Shown: positions 46,667 to 55,755 of the stretch, one piece after another
Numbering within the stretch: the first letter of the stretch is position 1
Layout: every line of letters starts with the position of its first letter
Source of the DNA: Solibacillus sp. FSL H8-0538
GTDB taxonomy: Bacteria > Bacillota > Bacilli > Bacillales_A > Planococcaceae
NCBI RefSeq assembly: GCF_038003525.1
Contig: NZ_JBBOPI010000001.1
Span: forward strand, 1,727,001-1,791,000
Length of the DNA: 64,000 nt
Direction: 5' to 3'
Translations under genes and position numbers: made by a program
Notes under the pieces: model-generated
What the model was told of the DNA's origin: nothing
The model's input: only the letters and a program-made list of their open reading frames with translations
Databases searched by the model: none

Positions 46667-47523
46667 TGGAGTTTTGGGTTGTCTTAACTGGCATATTAGT
46701 GGGGATCACATGTGGCATTGCGGGTGTGTTTTTAATTTTACGTAAAATGTCAATGATTGCAGATGCCATTAGTCATACCGTTTTATTTGGTATTGTGATG
46801 GCGTATATTGTGACACATACGCTGAACGGTTTTTGGATGCTTATCGGAGCAGCTTGTGCCGGTATTTTAACGGCCTATTTAGTTCAATTACTCCAATCCT
46901 CAGGTATTCAAGAAGATGCAGCAATTGGTGTCGTATTCACCTCGCTATTTGCAGTAGGTGTACTATTAATTACGTTATTTGCGGGAGATGTACATCTGGA
47001 CGTTGAACACGTTTTAATGGGAGAAATTGCGTTTGTACCCTGGGATAGGTGGACTTTTTTATCACTTACGATGCCAAAAGCGGTTTGGATGCTACTCATT
47101 GTGTTATTCATAAATGTCACATTTCTCATATTGTTTTATAAAGAAATGAAACTGTCCACGTTCGATCCAATGTATGCCGCAACAATTGGCCTGCCGATTG
47201 TACTATTGCATTACGGGTTTATGACGACAGTTTCTTTTACAACCGTAGCAGCCTTTGATAGCGTCGGCGCCATACTCGTTGTAGCTATGTTGATTGGGCC
47301 AGCTGCAACAGCCTATATAATTAGCCAAACGATTAAGCAAATGTTTATATGGAGTGTCAGCTTTGGCGTCGCATCCGCTGTTATTGGGTATTATGCAGCA
47401 AAATTTTTAAACACATCGATTGCTGGGATGATGGCAGCAACAGTTGGCGTACTATTTATTGCCATCATTGTTTTCAAAAAAATGATGGATAACTCCAAAA
47501 AGAAACATTTACAGGCTGAATAA
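46663..47523 (+). CDS. mntD: manganese ABC transporter permease
   Basis: 286 residues of the same ABC-3 family: FLILRKMSMIADAISHTVLFG, FDPMYAATIGLP, GAILVVAMLIGPAATAYI. The ATG overlaps the mntC stop by four bases. It forms the second half of the membrane channel. Confidence 0.87.
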   Translation: MMEFWVVLTGILVGITCGIAGVFLILRKMSMIADAISHTVLFGIVMAYIVTHTLNGFWMLIGAACAGILTAYLVQLLQSSGIQEDAAIGVVFTSLFAVGVLLITLFAGDVHLDVEHVLMGEIAFVPWDRWTFLSLTMPKAVWMLLIVLFINVTFLILFYKEMKLSTFDPMYAATIGLPIVLLHYGFMTTVSFTTVAAFDSVGAILVVAMLIGPAATAYIISQTIKQMFIWSVSFGVASAVIGYYAAKFLNTSIAGMMAATVGVLFIAIIVFKKMMDNSKKKHLQAE

Positions 47524-47558
47524 TCTAACGGGTATAGAAAATGAGAAGGAGGAGGGTT

Positions 47559-47678
47559 ATGGAAAAGTTTGTGCTGATCGGGATTGTCATGGGTATACCT
47601 GTATTTACGTATGCGACATCGCTAAACGGCATACTAGCTATTACAAAAGCATATTGCAAAAATAAAGAAGGGACTTAA
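47559..47678 (+). CDS. 39-aa membrane microprotein at the end of mntABCD
   Basis: MEKFVLIGIVMGIPVFTYAT then a C-terminal ITKAYCKNKEGT: one hydrophobic helix and a basic tail with a single Cys. The ribosome site AAGGAGGAGGG is among the strongest in the window and lies 35 bases after mntD with no terminator between. A terminator follows the stop at 47742. It may assist the manganese importer, but no homologue is known to me. Confidence 0.6.
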   Translation: MEKFVLIGIVMGIPVFTYATSLNGILAITKAYCKNKEGT

Positions 47679-47741
47679 TGGAGTAGTTACTTGGAAAACT
47701 TATTCGCTTTTTTCAAAAGGGATAAAAATTGTATAGCGAAT

Positions 47742-47774
47742 AAAAAAGTAGCTTGTCATAGGCTACTTTTTTAG
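47742..47774 (+). terminator. Terminator of the mnt operon
   Basis: AAAAAAGTAGC pairs with GCTACTTTTTT. A separate palindrome, ATTCTCTTTAAAAGAGAAT, follows at 47777-47795. Confidence 0.85.
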
Positions 47775-47920
47775 TGAATTCTCTTTAAAAGAGAATCCCC
47801 CAAAAATTAAATTAAGACAGTAGTAGACAGCCACTGTCTTTCTTATGAGACATTTGTCCTTTACAGCTGTGCAGCTACTATTCTACAATGATCCTACCAT
47901 TTAGTGGGAGGTAAGGATAA

Positions 47921-48622
47921 GTGAGGAAGATTTCCGACGAAGGATTACGAGCGGCTTATATTAAACAATTTAATCTACCTGCACTTTTGCCGATCGATGT
48001 ATTAAATATGCCGTTATATGAGTTCAATCAAGAAGAAATCCTTTGCCAGCAAGGGGAGCCGTTACACTATGTGTTTTTACTTGTGAAGGGAAAAGTGAGG
48101 ATTTATTCGACATCTTCGGAGGGGAAACGGCTTATTGTTGCCTTTAATGCTCCATTAGAATTATTTGGAGATATTGAACTTGTACAAAATATGGATTTGT
48201 TAAATACAGTAGAAGCAGTAGGAACGGTTCATGCATTTGCACTTTCCATCCCGCTGCTGCGACAACGAATGCAAGAAAATATCGGGCTGTTGCAATATTT
48301 ACTGAACGTCGTGACGAGAAAATTTTGTACAAAATCGACTACGCTTAGCTTTCATTTACTCAATGAAGTGGATGTGCGTTTTGCCAGCTATTTACTGTCT
48401 ATCACGCATGATGAGTATAGAAGGATGCAGACAGATACGATTGCGAAAAGTGAGCTAAAAGAAATTGCTGAATTTATTGGGACAAGTACGCGCCATCAAA
48501 ATCGCATTATTAACGATTTTATAGACAAAGGAATTATCGGACGAGTAAAAAATGGCATTGTCATAAAAGATACGACAACGTTAATGAAAAAAGCACAAGG
48601 CAATATTTATGAAATGCAGTAA
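47921..48622 (+). CDS. Crp/Fnr-family transcriptional regulator
   Basis: 233 residues. The cNMP-type beta-barrel occupies residues 25-130 (QGEPLHYVFLLVKGKVRIY) and a C-terminal winged helix with LKEIAEFIGTSTRHQNRIIND residues 170-215. No CxxC-type iron-sulfur cluster is evident, so it is closer to YeiL/Crp than to oxygen-sensing Fnr. The start is GTG with GGAGGTAAGG upstream. The HAD gene follows by 15 bases, so they are probably cotranscribed. Confidence 0.8.
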   Translation: MRKISDEGLRAAYIKQFNLPALLPIDVLNMPLYEFNQEEILCQQGEPLHYVFLLVKGKVRIYSTSSEGKRLIVAFNAPLELFGDIELVQNMDLLNTVEAVGTVHAFALSIPLLRQRMQENIGLLQYLLNVVTRKFCTKSTTLSFHLLNEVDVRFASYLLSITHDEYRRMQTDTIAKSELKEIAEFIGTSTRHQNRIINDFIDKGIIGRVKNGIVIKDTTTLMKKAQGNIYEMQ

Positions 48623-48637
48623 AGGAGGAACTGATTT

Positions 48638-49276
48638 ATGCAAACATTTATTTTTGATTTTGACGGTACACTTGCGGATTCTAAGCAGTGCAGTGTACTC
48701 GCTACACAACAAGCATTTCAAGCGATGGATTTAGCTGTACCGACTACAGAATGCATTGAATATTACATGGGTATTCCAATCGAACAATCTTTTAAAGAAA
48801 TGGCCAGTACATCACTGGATGACGTAGCATTTGAAGCGCTATTAAATGCATTTAGACAAGCGTATAAAGAGTTGGAAAATGACACATTGACTGTATTTCC
48901 GTATATCCCTAAAGTGCTCCGAATATTAAAGGAGCATAATAAAAGTCTATATGTTGTATCGAGCAAAAAATCAGATGTGCTACGCCGCAACTTACAAACC
49001 TTACATATTGCTCAGTTTTTCGATGATCTTATCGGCTCGGATCAGGTCGAACATTACAAACCCCATCCGGACGGCATTCTTAAGCTTGTCGCACGTCATC
49101 AATTCAAGCTCGAGGATGCTGTGATGATTGGGGATGCAATTTTCGATATTCAAATGGGACAAGCAGCGGATTGCAGAACGTGTGCGATCACTTGGGGCAG
49201 TCACTCGAAAGAAAATCTTCAAAGCGAAAATCCAACATACCTTATTGAAGATGTGCATGCGCTTTTACAATTATAG
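48638..49276 (+). CDS. HAD-superfamily phosphatase (PGPase/PpaX-like)
   Basis: 212 residues. Motif I is FDFDGTLADS, motif II is VSSKKSD (Ser), motif III holds the Lys in HYKPHPDG, and motif IV is MIGDAIFDIQMG. The alpha-helical cap between motifs I and II places it in HAD subfamily IA, like phosphoglycolate or pyrophosphate phosphatases. AAAGGAGG precedes the ATG. Confidence 0.82.
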   Translation: MQTFIFDFDGTLADSKQCSVLATQQAFQAMDLAVPTTECIEYYMGIPIEQSFKEMASTSLDDVAFEALLNAFRQAYKELENDTLTVFPYIPKVLRILKEHNKSLYVVSSKKSDVLRRNLQTLHIAQFFDDLIGSDQVEHYKPHPDGILKLVARHQFKLEDAVMIGDAIFDIQMGQAADCRTCAITWGSHSKENLQSENPTYLIEDVHALLQL

Positions 49277-49341
49277 GTGATATACAGTGCGCAAAAATTA
49301 AAAAGGCATAATGAAAAATCTTACCCAAAAACTACACTAAA

Positions 49342-49386
49342 AGCAGTAGCTGAAAACAATTTGTTTTTAGTTGCTGCTGTTGTTTT
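49342..49386 (+). terminator. Terminator after the HAD gene
   Basis: AGCAGTAGCTGAAAAC pairs imperfectly with GTTTTTAGTTGCTGCT, then TTGTTTTATT. Confidence 0.6.
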
Positions 49387-49534
49387 ATTAGCTAATTTAA
49401 CTGTGTGAAAGGATAACATGATGTTGGTAATTGGCATGATTGAATCTTGTTGAAAAATTAACAGTAGCATTAGCCAGCAAAAAGTATAAAATTTGCTGTG
49501 AAAAAAGTGATAATCATACTTTTAGCACAGTCTT

Positions 49535-50821
49535 TTATGCCATTTTCTCATTCAGCTCTTCTTGCTGCAGGGAATCTGGCTTTGCTACTTGATCTAGTAC
49601 TTTTCGGTTTATGCACATATTTATTACAGGAATAAGAAGTAAACTGCTGCCAATAAATAAATATTCAGCAGGTACGAAATCAAATAATAAACCGTATACA
49701 ACCATTCCAATCGGCATCAAGCCCATTGCCATCATTTCTAACAAGCCAATAACTCGGCCACGGTACGCTTCGTCTACAGCTGTTTGGAACAGTACGGAAA
49801 TCGGTGTGTTTGTCATGACGCCAAATGCCCCAAACAGCGTCATCGCTAATGTGTAATAGACGAGGTTTGTCATATACGTCATGGATATAAATAATGGTAT
49901 GGCGAAAACAGAGATTAGTACAGACAACGTTAATATAGAGCGCTTCGCAAATAACAGGGGATTTTTCACATTTGAACGTGTGGCAAAGTAGATAGAAGCG
50001 ACCAGCATACCAACCGCACCGGCTCCTTCAATAAACCCAATATGTTGCGGTGCCATTTTTAATGTTTCTAGTAATATAAAATTGCCACCAACACTAATAC
50101 AACTAAAGAATAAGTTCACCCAAAGTGCCGTTAGTAAAATACTTTTTACAATTGGCTTCGTTTTTACATAGCGCCAGCCTTCCTTCATGCTGTCGATCAT
50201 TCTTTCTTTCTGTTGCACAGTAGCTTCTTTTTTGAATAAGTTAAAATTCATCGTTGCTTCAAGTGCTGTTGTGATAAGTAGCGCGATAATATTAACAACT
50301 AAAAACATAGACATTGAAACAAAGCCAAATAGCATACCACCTACAATAGGTCCACCTATCCCAGCTATAGAATAGGACAATTGGTTAAAGCTCATCGCTT
50401 TTTGTATTCGTTCCGTGTCTACTAAATTTGAAACTGATGCGGTGAAGGCAATGCCTGAAAATGTTGCAAACACTGTATAAATGAGCGTCGTACAATAAAT
50501 CGCAGGAACAGATAAGCCGAACAGATCGGTATACACGAGCAGGCCGCTAATCGAAAGCGCTTCACCAAGCTGTCCAGCGATGACAAGCACTTTTCTTGGA
50601 ATACGATCACCAATTACGCCTGCAATCGGTGATAAAATCGTGCGTGGTACAATACTAAAAATCATATTTGCTGCAAAGCTAAAAGCAGATCCAGTCATCG
50701 ATAAAATGTACATACTCATCCCGAACGCATACACATTGGAACCAAGCGTGCCGACCATTTTACTAATTAAAAATGTATACAAATGATACGTAGCTTTTTT
50801 GAGTTGCATGGCATCTGTCAA
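49535..50821 (-). CDS. MFS transporter, multidrug-type
   Basis: 428 residues with about 12 helices. GVIGDRIPRKVLVIAGQLGEA is the loop 2-3 signature, and SPIAG and GGPIVGGMLFG are further MFS_3-type markers. TTG at 50821, five bases after AGGGGTGG, is the best start; GTG at 50830 overlaps it. It is divergent from an XRE-TPR regulator, with one copy of the shared operator 18 bases upstream of the TTG. This suggests regulated drug or peptide efflux. Confidence 0.82.
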   Translation of the reverse strand: MTDAMQLKKATYHLYTFLISKMVGTLGSNVYAFGMSMYILSMTGSAFSFAANMIFSIVPRTILSPIAGVIGDRIPRKVLVIAGQLGEALSISGLLVYTDLFGLSVPAIYCTTLIYTVFATFSGIAFTASVSNLVDTERIQKAMSFNQLSYSIAGIGGPIVGGMLFGFVSMSMFLVVNIIALLITTALEATMNFNLFKKEATVQQKERMIDSMKEGWRYVKTKPIVKSILLTALWVNLFFSCISVGGNFILLETLKMAPQHIGFIEGAGAVGMLVASIYFATRSNVKNPLLFAKRSILTLSVLISVFAIPLFISMTYMTNLVYYTLAMTLFGAFGVMTNTPISVLFQTAVDEAYRGRVIGLLEMMAMGLMPIGMVVYGLLFDFVPAEYLFIGSSLLLIPVINMCINRKVLDQVAKPDSLQQEELNEKMA

Positions 50822-50838
50822 ATTGTCCACCCCTAAAT

Positions 50839-50855
50839 GTTTAATTTTATTAAAC
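50839..50855. promoter_or_regulatory. 17-bp operator, copy 1
   Basis: GTTTAATTTTATTAAAC, a perfect palindrome around the central T. Confidence 0.65.
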
Positions 50856-50893
50856 TTATTATATTCAGAATTCTACATATTAGCAACTAATTT

Positions 50894-50910
50894 GTTTAAT
50901 TTTATTAAAC
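50894..50910. promoter_or_regulatory. 17-bp operator, copy 2
   Basis: Identical to copy 1, centred 55 bp away. Confidence 0.65.
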
Positions 50911-50946
50911 TTTTTCTGGGGTTGTTGAATTGTTTCGGTTTTAATA

Positions 50947-50963
50947 GTTTAATTAGATTAAAT
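50947..50963. promoter_or_regulatory. 17-bp operator, copy 3 (variant)
   Basis: GTTTAATTAGATTAAAT, centred 53 bp from copy 2 and 19 bases before the regulator ATG. Confidence 0.55.
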
Positions 50964-50981
50964 TAGTAAGGGAGGCTTTGT

Positions 50982-52223
50982 ATGAACGAATTAGGTGAGC
51001 GCATTAAAAAGCTACGCAAGGAACAAAAATTGACCCTTGCACAATTAGCAGGTACAAAGCTTACAAAAGGCATGCTTAGTTTAATTGAAAATGGTAAGGC
51101 GCAGCCGTCTATGGAAAGCCTACACTATATAGCCCAGCAACTAGGTGTTGATGTATCCGAGCTTTTACAGGATCGTCATATAGAAGAAGCGCGTGCCATT
51201 TTATTACAAGTGGAAGAGCGCTATCAAAAATTAGTGAATGTGTATGAACTCTCTACACATGAGGACCGGATAGAAATTCTACAGTTAATTGAGCCACTCG
51301 TGCAAAAATTACAGGGAACACATTATGAAGAAATCCGCTTACTCGACATTTATTTAGTGCTAAAGCGTCTTGAAGATCCTTCATTTCCACTAACCCAAAT
51401 ATATGAGGTGATTCAACAGTATGAAGCAATTCATGCATATAGCCGTGTCGTTAGTAGCTATAGTTATTTATGCTGGACTGCTTTCGCTGAACAAGATTAT
51501 GAACGGGCACTGGCGTATTTAGAAGAATCTTATGAGCGTGTATTACCAAAATTATTTTTACTTGATAATTTAACGAAGCTCGATTTATTTTATCATCTAA
51601 CTGTGCTCTATACGGCAGTCGGCAATATAGTAGGCTCCGAACGTTTTTTAAATGAAGCGCTGACCATTGCGAAAGAAAAGAAAATTTATTATCGGATTGA
51701 TGATTTTTATCGCCTAATTGTCTGTCAGTCAATAAGTGAGCAAAATCAGGTAAAGGCAAAACGATATTTGGATAAATTACTATTACATGCACAGTTTACC
51801 GAAGATGAATTAGCAATAGCTAATGCGTTAGCGATTGAACTAGAATATTTAAATCATATAGAAAAAAATTATACCGCCGTAAAAGAAAAAGTTGCACGTT
51901 ATTTGGCACTGGAAAAGCAAGATAATTATGATGTTACGCAATTTTTAAAATCTGAAGCGGCTTTTGCACACTGGGCACTTAGTGAGTTTGACGAGGCGCT
52001 TGCGTTGCTACAGACGATTGAATTTCCTGCCTACTTGAATCATCCAATTGATTTATCGGTTTTGTATGTGATGTATAGTGTCCGGGGGCTTTGTAACCTA
52101 GAAAAAGGGGAAATAGAGTTGGCGAAACAGGACATTTTATATGCAGTTGATGGTGTAAAGGATTTTCCACAAACACATTCTACGCGCTTTATTCAAGAAG
52201 CATATGAAAAATTAACACCTTAA
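50982..52223 (+). CDS. XRE-family regulator with TPR-like C-terminus
   Basis: 413 residues. Residues 1-65 form an HTH_3 domain (LGERIKKLRKEQKLTLAQLA, KGMLSLIENGKAQPSMESL). The rest is an all-helical TPR-like array, the layout of peptide-sensing or Rgg/PlcR-like regulators, though no secreted signal peptide gene is seen next to it. GGGAGG precedes the ATG. The 17-bp palindromes in the divergent gap are its likely operators, controlling itself and the MFS pump. Confidence 0.82.
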   Translation: MNELGERIKKLRKEQKLTLAQLAGTKLTKGMLSLIENGKAQPSMESLHYIAQQLGVDVSELLQDRHIEEARAILLQVEERYQKLVNVYELSTHEDRIEILQLIEPLVQKLQGTHYEEIRLLDIYLVLKRLEDPSFPLTQIYEVIQQYEAIHAYSRVVSSYSYLCWTAFAEQDYERALAYLEESYERVLPKLFLLDNLTKLDLFYHLTVLYTAVGNIVGSERFLNEALTIAKEKKIYYRIDDFYRLIVCQSISEQNQVKAKRYLDKLLLHAQFTEDELAIANALAIELEYLNHIEKNYTAVKEKVARYLALEKQDNYDVTQFLKSEAAFAHWALSEFDEALALLQTIEFPAYLNHPIDLSVLYVMYSVRGLCNLEKGEIELAKQDILYAVDGVKDFPQTHSTRFIQEAYEKLTP

Positions 52224-52227
52224 ATGA

Positions 52228-52268
52228 AATAGCCTATCCGAAATGTATGATTCATCGGATAGGCTATT
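52228..52268 (+). terminator. Terminator of the XRE regulator gene
   Basis: AATAGCCTATCCGA pairs with TCGGATAGGCTATT, followed by GTTTATTT. Confidence 0.85.
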
Positions 52269-52411
52269 GTTTATTTCATGAAATGTATTGCTCGTAGTCG
52301 ATGGTGATGATTTATTATTCAATATAAAAATGTTTTTTACATACAATGTCAATTTAATATTTTTAATCGGGTTGGGAATAATACACCTAAAGATACACTG
52401 AGGTGATGAAA

Positions 52412-52945
52412 ATGACCAAAACGATTTCTCTTTTATTGCTTTCGTTTTGTTTAATGATTTCCTGGACGATTTATGTAACTGCAAACGATAAGCCTCGTCC
52501 CTATGAAGAAATATATCCTGAAATAGGATACAAAACCGTTGAAGAAGCATCGGATGATTTTGAACAACATTTTAAACAACATCTTATGTTACCGCTTAGA
52601 GTTCCACCGATAAGCTTTACACATCATTTTGGTAGGTTTAATGATTTAGATGGCGACATGAATGATTCATTTGAAGTGAAATTTATTAATGATAAGTTAT
52701 CAGAAAATCACTATATAATTACTGTTCGTCCGACTAAATATAAAATTTCTATTCCAGAGAAATACGTCATAAAAGCCTTTGAATTAAAGAATGGGAATGC
52801 AGCAACGTATATGAAAGTCGCAGGTTTCAATGTACTTGTTTTCGAGTGCGGTGATTGGCAGTATATGCTAAATATTGATGAGCGAGTTTCAATAACAGTA
52901 CCTCTAGAAGTCTTAGTAGACATAGCCGAGTCAATTGATTATTAA
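52412..52945 (+). CDS. secreted or anchored protein of unknown function
   Basis: 177 residues. The N-terminal signal sequence (TISLLLLSFCLMISWTIYV) leads to a mature domain beginning NDKPRPYEEIYPEIGY and ending in a beta-rich fold with VFECGDWQYMLNID. There is no clear lipobox. Not recognised. The ATG at 52412 is six bases after AGGTG; earlier GTG and ATG codons are too close to it. Monocistronic. Confidence 0.65.
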   Translation: MTKTISLLLLSFCLMISWTIYVTANDKPRPYEEIYPEIGYKTVEEASDDFEQHFKQHLMLPLRVPPISFTHHFGRFNDLDGDMNDSFEVKFINDKLSENHYIITVRPTKYKISIPEKYVIKAFELKNGNAATYMKVAGFNVLVFECGDWQYMLNIDERVSITVPLEVLVDIAESIDY

Positions 52946-53131
52946 TTTGAACTGGAGAGATTGTTACTTGCCAGTAGAAATAGAAAACTATTTAGACCCA
53001 CCATTCGAATATCGTATGTTTTAGGGCGCTTAGTTTTTCACATTATATAAAGCGACGTTATTTTCCCGTTTAAATCAGCCTAATTATTATACAAACCCAA
53101 AGTGTACATGATAACCCATTATCGTGATTGT

Positions 53132-53160
53132 TTGACATTTTTCTTTCATATAGATAGTAT
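53132..53160 (+). promoter_or_regulatory. predicted promoter of the SDR gene
   Basis: TTGACA (53132-53137), 17-bp spacer, TAGTAT (53155-53160). The upstream gap from 52946 otherwise holds only a short coding-like remnant (VEIENYLDPPFEYRMF) near 52969-53023. Confidence 0.55.
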
Positions 53161-53202
53161 TAAAAACGCTTTTATACCAACATTTTAAAGGAGATATCGA
53201 AT

Positions 53203-53937
53203 ATGAACAGATTATCAGGTAAAGTAGCAATTATTACAGGTGGAGCACGTGGTATGGGAGCTACCCATGTACGTATGTTAGTAGGTGAAGGTGCGAAAGT
53301 AGTTTTCACGGATCTTAATGAAGAAGGCGGACTAGCATTAGCACAAGAATTAGGTGAAAATGTAAAATTCGTGAAGCAAGATGTAACTAACGCAGCTGAT
53401 TGGGAAACTGTTATCAATGAAACTGAAAATACATTTGGTCCTGTGAACATTTTAGTTAACAATGCAGGCATCAGCATGAATAAAACAATTGCAGAAATGA
53501 CGGAAGCAGAATATCGTAAAATTCTAGAAATCAACCAAGTTTCTGTATTTTTAGGAATGAAAGCTGTTCTACCTTCTATGCAAAAAACAGGAAATGGTTC
53601 AATCATTAACATTTCATCTATGAACGGTATCGTAGGTGGTGCGATTGGCTATACAGATACGAAATTCGCTGTTCGAGGAATGTCTAAAGCAGCTGCTCTT
53701 CAATTCGGTCCACTAGGTATCCGAGTAAACTCTGTACATCCTGGCGTTATTGAAACACCAATGGTTACAGAAGGAGATGCTGTTGAAGTTATTAAAGAAT
53801 TTTCAAAACATATTCCAATGAGAAGAATCGCAAAACCTGAGGAAGTTTCAAATCTTGTTTTATTCCTTGCGTCGGATGAATCAAGCTATTCAACAGGTTC
53901 TGAATTCATTATCGATGGTGGCTTAACAGCGCAATAA
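53203..53937 (+). CDS. short-chain dehydrogenase/reductase
   Basis: 244 residues. Cofactor motif TGGARGMG (residues 12-19), an Asp at the end of beta-2 (VVFTDLN) that favours NAD, LVNNAGIS, Ser in NISSMNG, YTDTK as the YxxxK pair, and VHPGVIETPM. A C-terminal IDGGLTAQ follows. The chain resembles steroid-dehydrogenase and glucose-dehydrogenase-type SDRs. Substrate unknown. Monocistronic. Confidence 0.87.
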   Translation: MNRLSGKVAIITGGARGMGATHVRMLVGEGAKVVFTDLNEEGGLALAQELGENVKFVKQDVTNAADWETVINETENTFGPVNILVNNAGISMNKTIAEMTEAEYRKILEINQVSVFLGMKAVLPSMQKTGNGSIINISSMNGIVGGAIGYTDTKFAVRGMSKAAALQFGPLGIRVNSVHPGVIETPMVTEGDAVEVIKEFSKHIPMRRIAKPEEVSNLVLFLASDESSYSTGSEFIIDGGLTAQ

Positions 53938-53963
53938 TAGTTCAAAAAGCATAAAATTATTAA

Positions 53964-54018
53964 ATAAGTACCCTATAAAGTAGATACTTTCAAAAAGTTT
54001 CTACTTTGTAGGGTATTT
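53964..54018 (+). terminator. Terminator of the SDR gene
   Basis: TACCCTATAAAGTAGA pairs with TCTACTTTGTAGGGTA, followed by TTTTATATT. Confidence 0.85.
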
Positions 54019-54246
54019 TATATTTATCTGAAAATATGAAAATTGGTATGTTATATACTGTTGGGATATATAATAAATGTGGAAATTGGCATTGAAAAAA
54101 GAATTTCTATAAGTCTATGTTTGCGGAATTGGCAAGTATGTGGTGGGGAACCTATTGAAATCTAAAAAATTGTCCATGCATATGGTGTGTATTTTGTTGT
54201 TGTGAAGGAGTTTGGTTTCTTCTGTAATAAAAAAATTTAAAATAAA

Positions 54247-54274
54247 TGTAACGAATAACGTTTTAAATCTATAT
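54247..54274 (+). promoter_or_regulatory. possible ECF-type autoregulatory promoter
   Basis: TGTAAC, 16-bp spacer, CTATAT resembles the ECF form TGAAAC-N16-CGTATA. It lies 42 bases before the sigma gene. The rest of 54019-54246 shows no gene. Confidence 0.35.
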
Positions 54275-54315
54275 ATAGGTGATACATGAAAATTTGGTGA
54301 GAAGGAAGGAGGTTG

Positions 54316-54825
54316 GTGGAGGATTTAAGTGAAGTCTACAAATCCTATGCAGATGAAGTAAAGCGGTTCCTTATTTGTTTAACGTCAAATGTAGATTTAG
54401 CTGAAGAACTGACCCAAGAGACTTTTTATCAGGCGGTAAAGTCTATTCACAGGTACAACGGTGAATACAAGATGTCTGTTTGGTTATGTCAGATTGCAAA
54501 ACATACATATTATAACTATTTAAAAAAGGTAAAAAATGCTGACCATCTTAGTGTAGAAAATCTGATGCAAAAGGGAGTGGATATTCCATCTTCTAAGGAG
54601 CAGCCTGACGTTGAGATGGTTAGACGCAATACGCTTATTTCAATACATAAAGAAATACATCTGTTAAAAGAACCTTACCGCGAAATATTTTTACTAAGAA
54701 CGTCCATTCAGCTCAGCTTTAAAGAGATTGGTGAAGTATTTGATAAAAGTGAAAACTGGGCGCGGGTATCCTATTACCGTGCCAAATTGAAACTAGCAGA
54801 AAGGATTGATGGGAATGAATTGTAA
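54316..54825 (+). CDS. ECF-type RNA polymerase sigma factor
   Basis: 169 residues. Region 2 is YKSYADEVKRFLICLTSNVDLAEELTQETFYQA then VWLCQIAKHTYYNYLKK. Region 4 is LKEPYREIFLLRTSIQLSFKEIGEVFDKSENWARVSYYRAK. The start is uncertain: GTG at 54316 is six bases after AAGGAAGG, and TTG at 54313 is also possible. It overlaps the anti-sigma gene by 11 bases. Targets unknown; probably an envelope or antibiotic stress regulon. Confidence 0.87.
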   Translation: MEDLSEVYKSYADEVKRFLICLTSNVDLAEELTQETFYQAVKSIHRYNGEYKMSVWLCQIAKHTYYNYLKKVKNADHLSVENLMQKGVDIPSSKEQPDVEMVRRNTLISIHKEIHLLKEPYREIFLLRTSIQLSFKEIGEVFDKSENWARVSYYRAKLKLAERIDGNEL

Positions 54826-55450
54826 TATTATTAAAGATTTATTGCCATCTTATATTGATGAGATTTGTAGTAAAGATACTGTAAAAATGGTTGAAGAGCA
54901 TTTACAGTATTGTGAAAAATGTAAGGCGTGTTTTAATTCCATGCAGCAGGAAGGGGCTTATGTAGGGCAGTTGCCAGAAGAAGTAGCGAAAGCCATTACA
55001 CCGTTTAAAAAAATTAATAAAAAGCGCCGCATCCAAGTTATTAAGGCCGTTGTCATCACCTTTTTAACGACCTTTTTTATCACGGTTGTAGCTGATTCAG
55101 TTTATCAAAATGTAGGAGTTGTGAATCAATTCTTTTCCCCAATGGATAGAGGCATTGTCGATGTAGGTTCAGCTGATGAGTGGGAAAGAATCACCTTTAG
55201 TGACAACAATTTTCTGGAAAAAGATCATCTGATATTCGACAGCATTTTTTGGGAAAAGGAAATAACTAATCACGCGAATAACGAACAGGATGTCATGATA
55301 AGGGTAAAAGATGAAAATGGCAATATTATAGTGGACGAATTCCAAATTTTACATGGCACTAGCGTGAAATTGGACAGTTTGAAGAGAAATGAAAAATATT
55401 TTATTGAAATAAAAGCGCCACAAGGGAGATTTTTTATTAATGCGACATGA
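54815..55450 (+). CDS. zinc-finger anti-sigma factor, membrane-spanning
   Basis: 211 residues. The N-terminal zf-HC2-like anti-sigma domain has CNIIKDLLPSYIDEIC and HLQYCEKC (His-x3-Cys-x2-Cys), followed by one membrane helix (VVITFLTTFFITVVADSV) and an extracellular beta-rich domain of about 110 residues. The ATG at 54815 is nine bases after AAAGGA. It would hold the sigma factor inactive at the membrane until a signal acts on the outer domain. Confidence 0.82.
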   Translation: MNCNIIKDLLPSYIDEICSKDTVKMVEEHLQYCEKCKACFNSMQQEGAYVGQLPEEVAKAITPFKKINKKRRIQVIKAVVITFLTTFFITVVADSVYQNVGVVNQFFSPMDRGIVDVGSADEWERITFSDNNFLEKDHLIFDSIFWEKEITNHANNEQDVMIRVKDENGNIIVDEFQILHGTSVKLDSLKRNEKYFIEIKAPQGRFFINAT

Positions 55451-55572
55451 AAAATACTGAAATTTAGATCGTTGTCTAAAGTATAATAGGTAGTCTTTTT
55501 AATACATTACCGGGCGTTTTTAAGGGATATTCGTATTTCAAATTTTTAACACTTGGGCAGGAGGTAGCGAAG

Positions 55573-55755
55573 ATGGAGAATAAAAAAGGAATAGTTATTG
55601 CTAGCATTATGTTATGCTATTGCGTAATTTCTGTTAGCTATACGCTTTTATTAGATGGAACAATCAATTGGTCTCCATTCTTTTTAGCTATATGTATGGT
55701 AGGTGTAATAGGAATTGCTAAATCCAATAATAGATTACTAAAAAAACTTGAATAA
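55573..55755 (+). CDS. small two-helix membrane protein
   Basis: 60 residues: IVIASIMLCYCVISVSYTLLL and FFLAICMVGVIGIA are two membrane helices with a basic C-terminus (NNRLLKKLE). The AGGAGG ribosome site is strong, about eight bases before the ATG. It may belong to the sigma/anti-sigma module or be independent. No family recognised. Confidence 0.65.
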   Translation: MENKKGIVIASIMLCYCVISVSYTLLLDGTINWSPFFLAICMVGVIGIAKSNNRLLKKLE

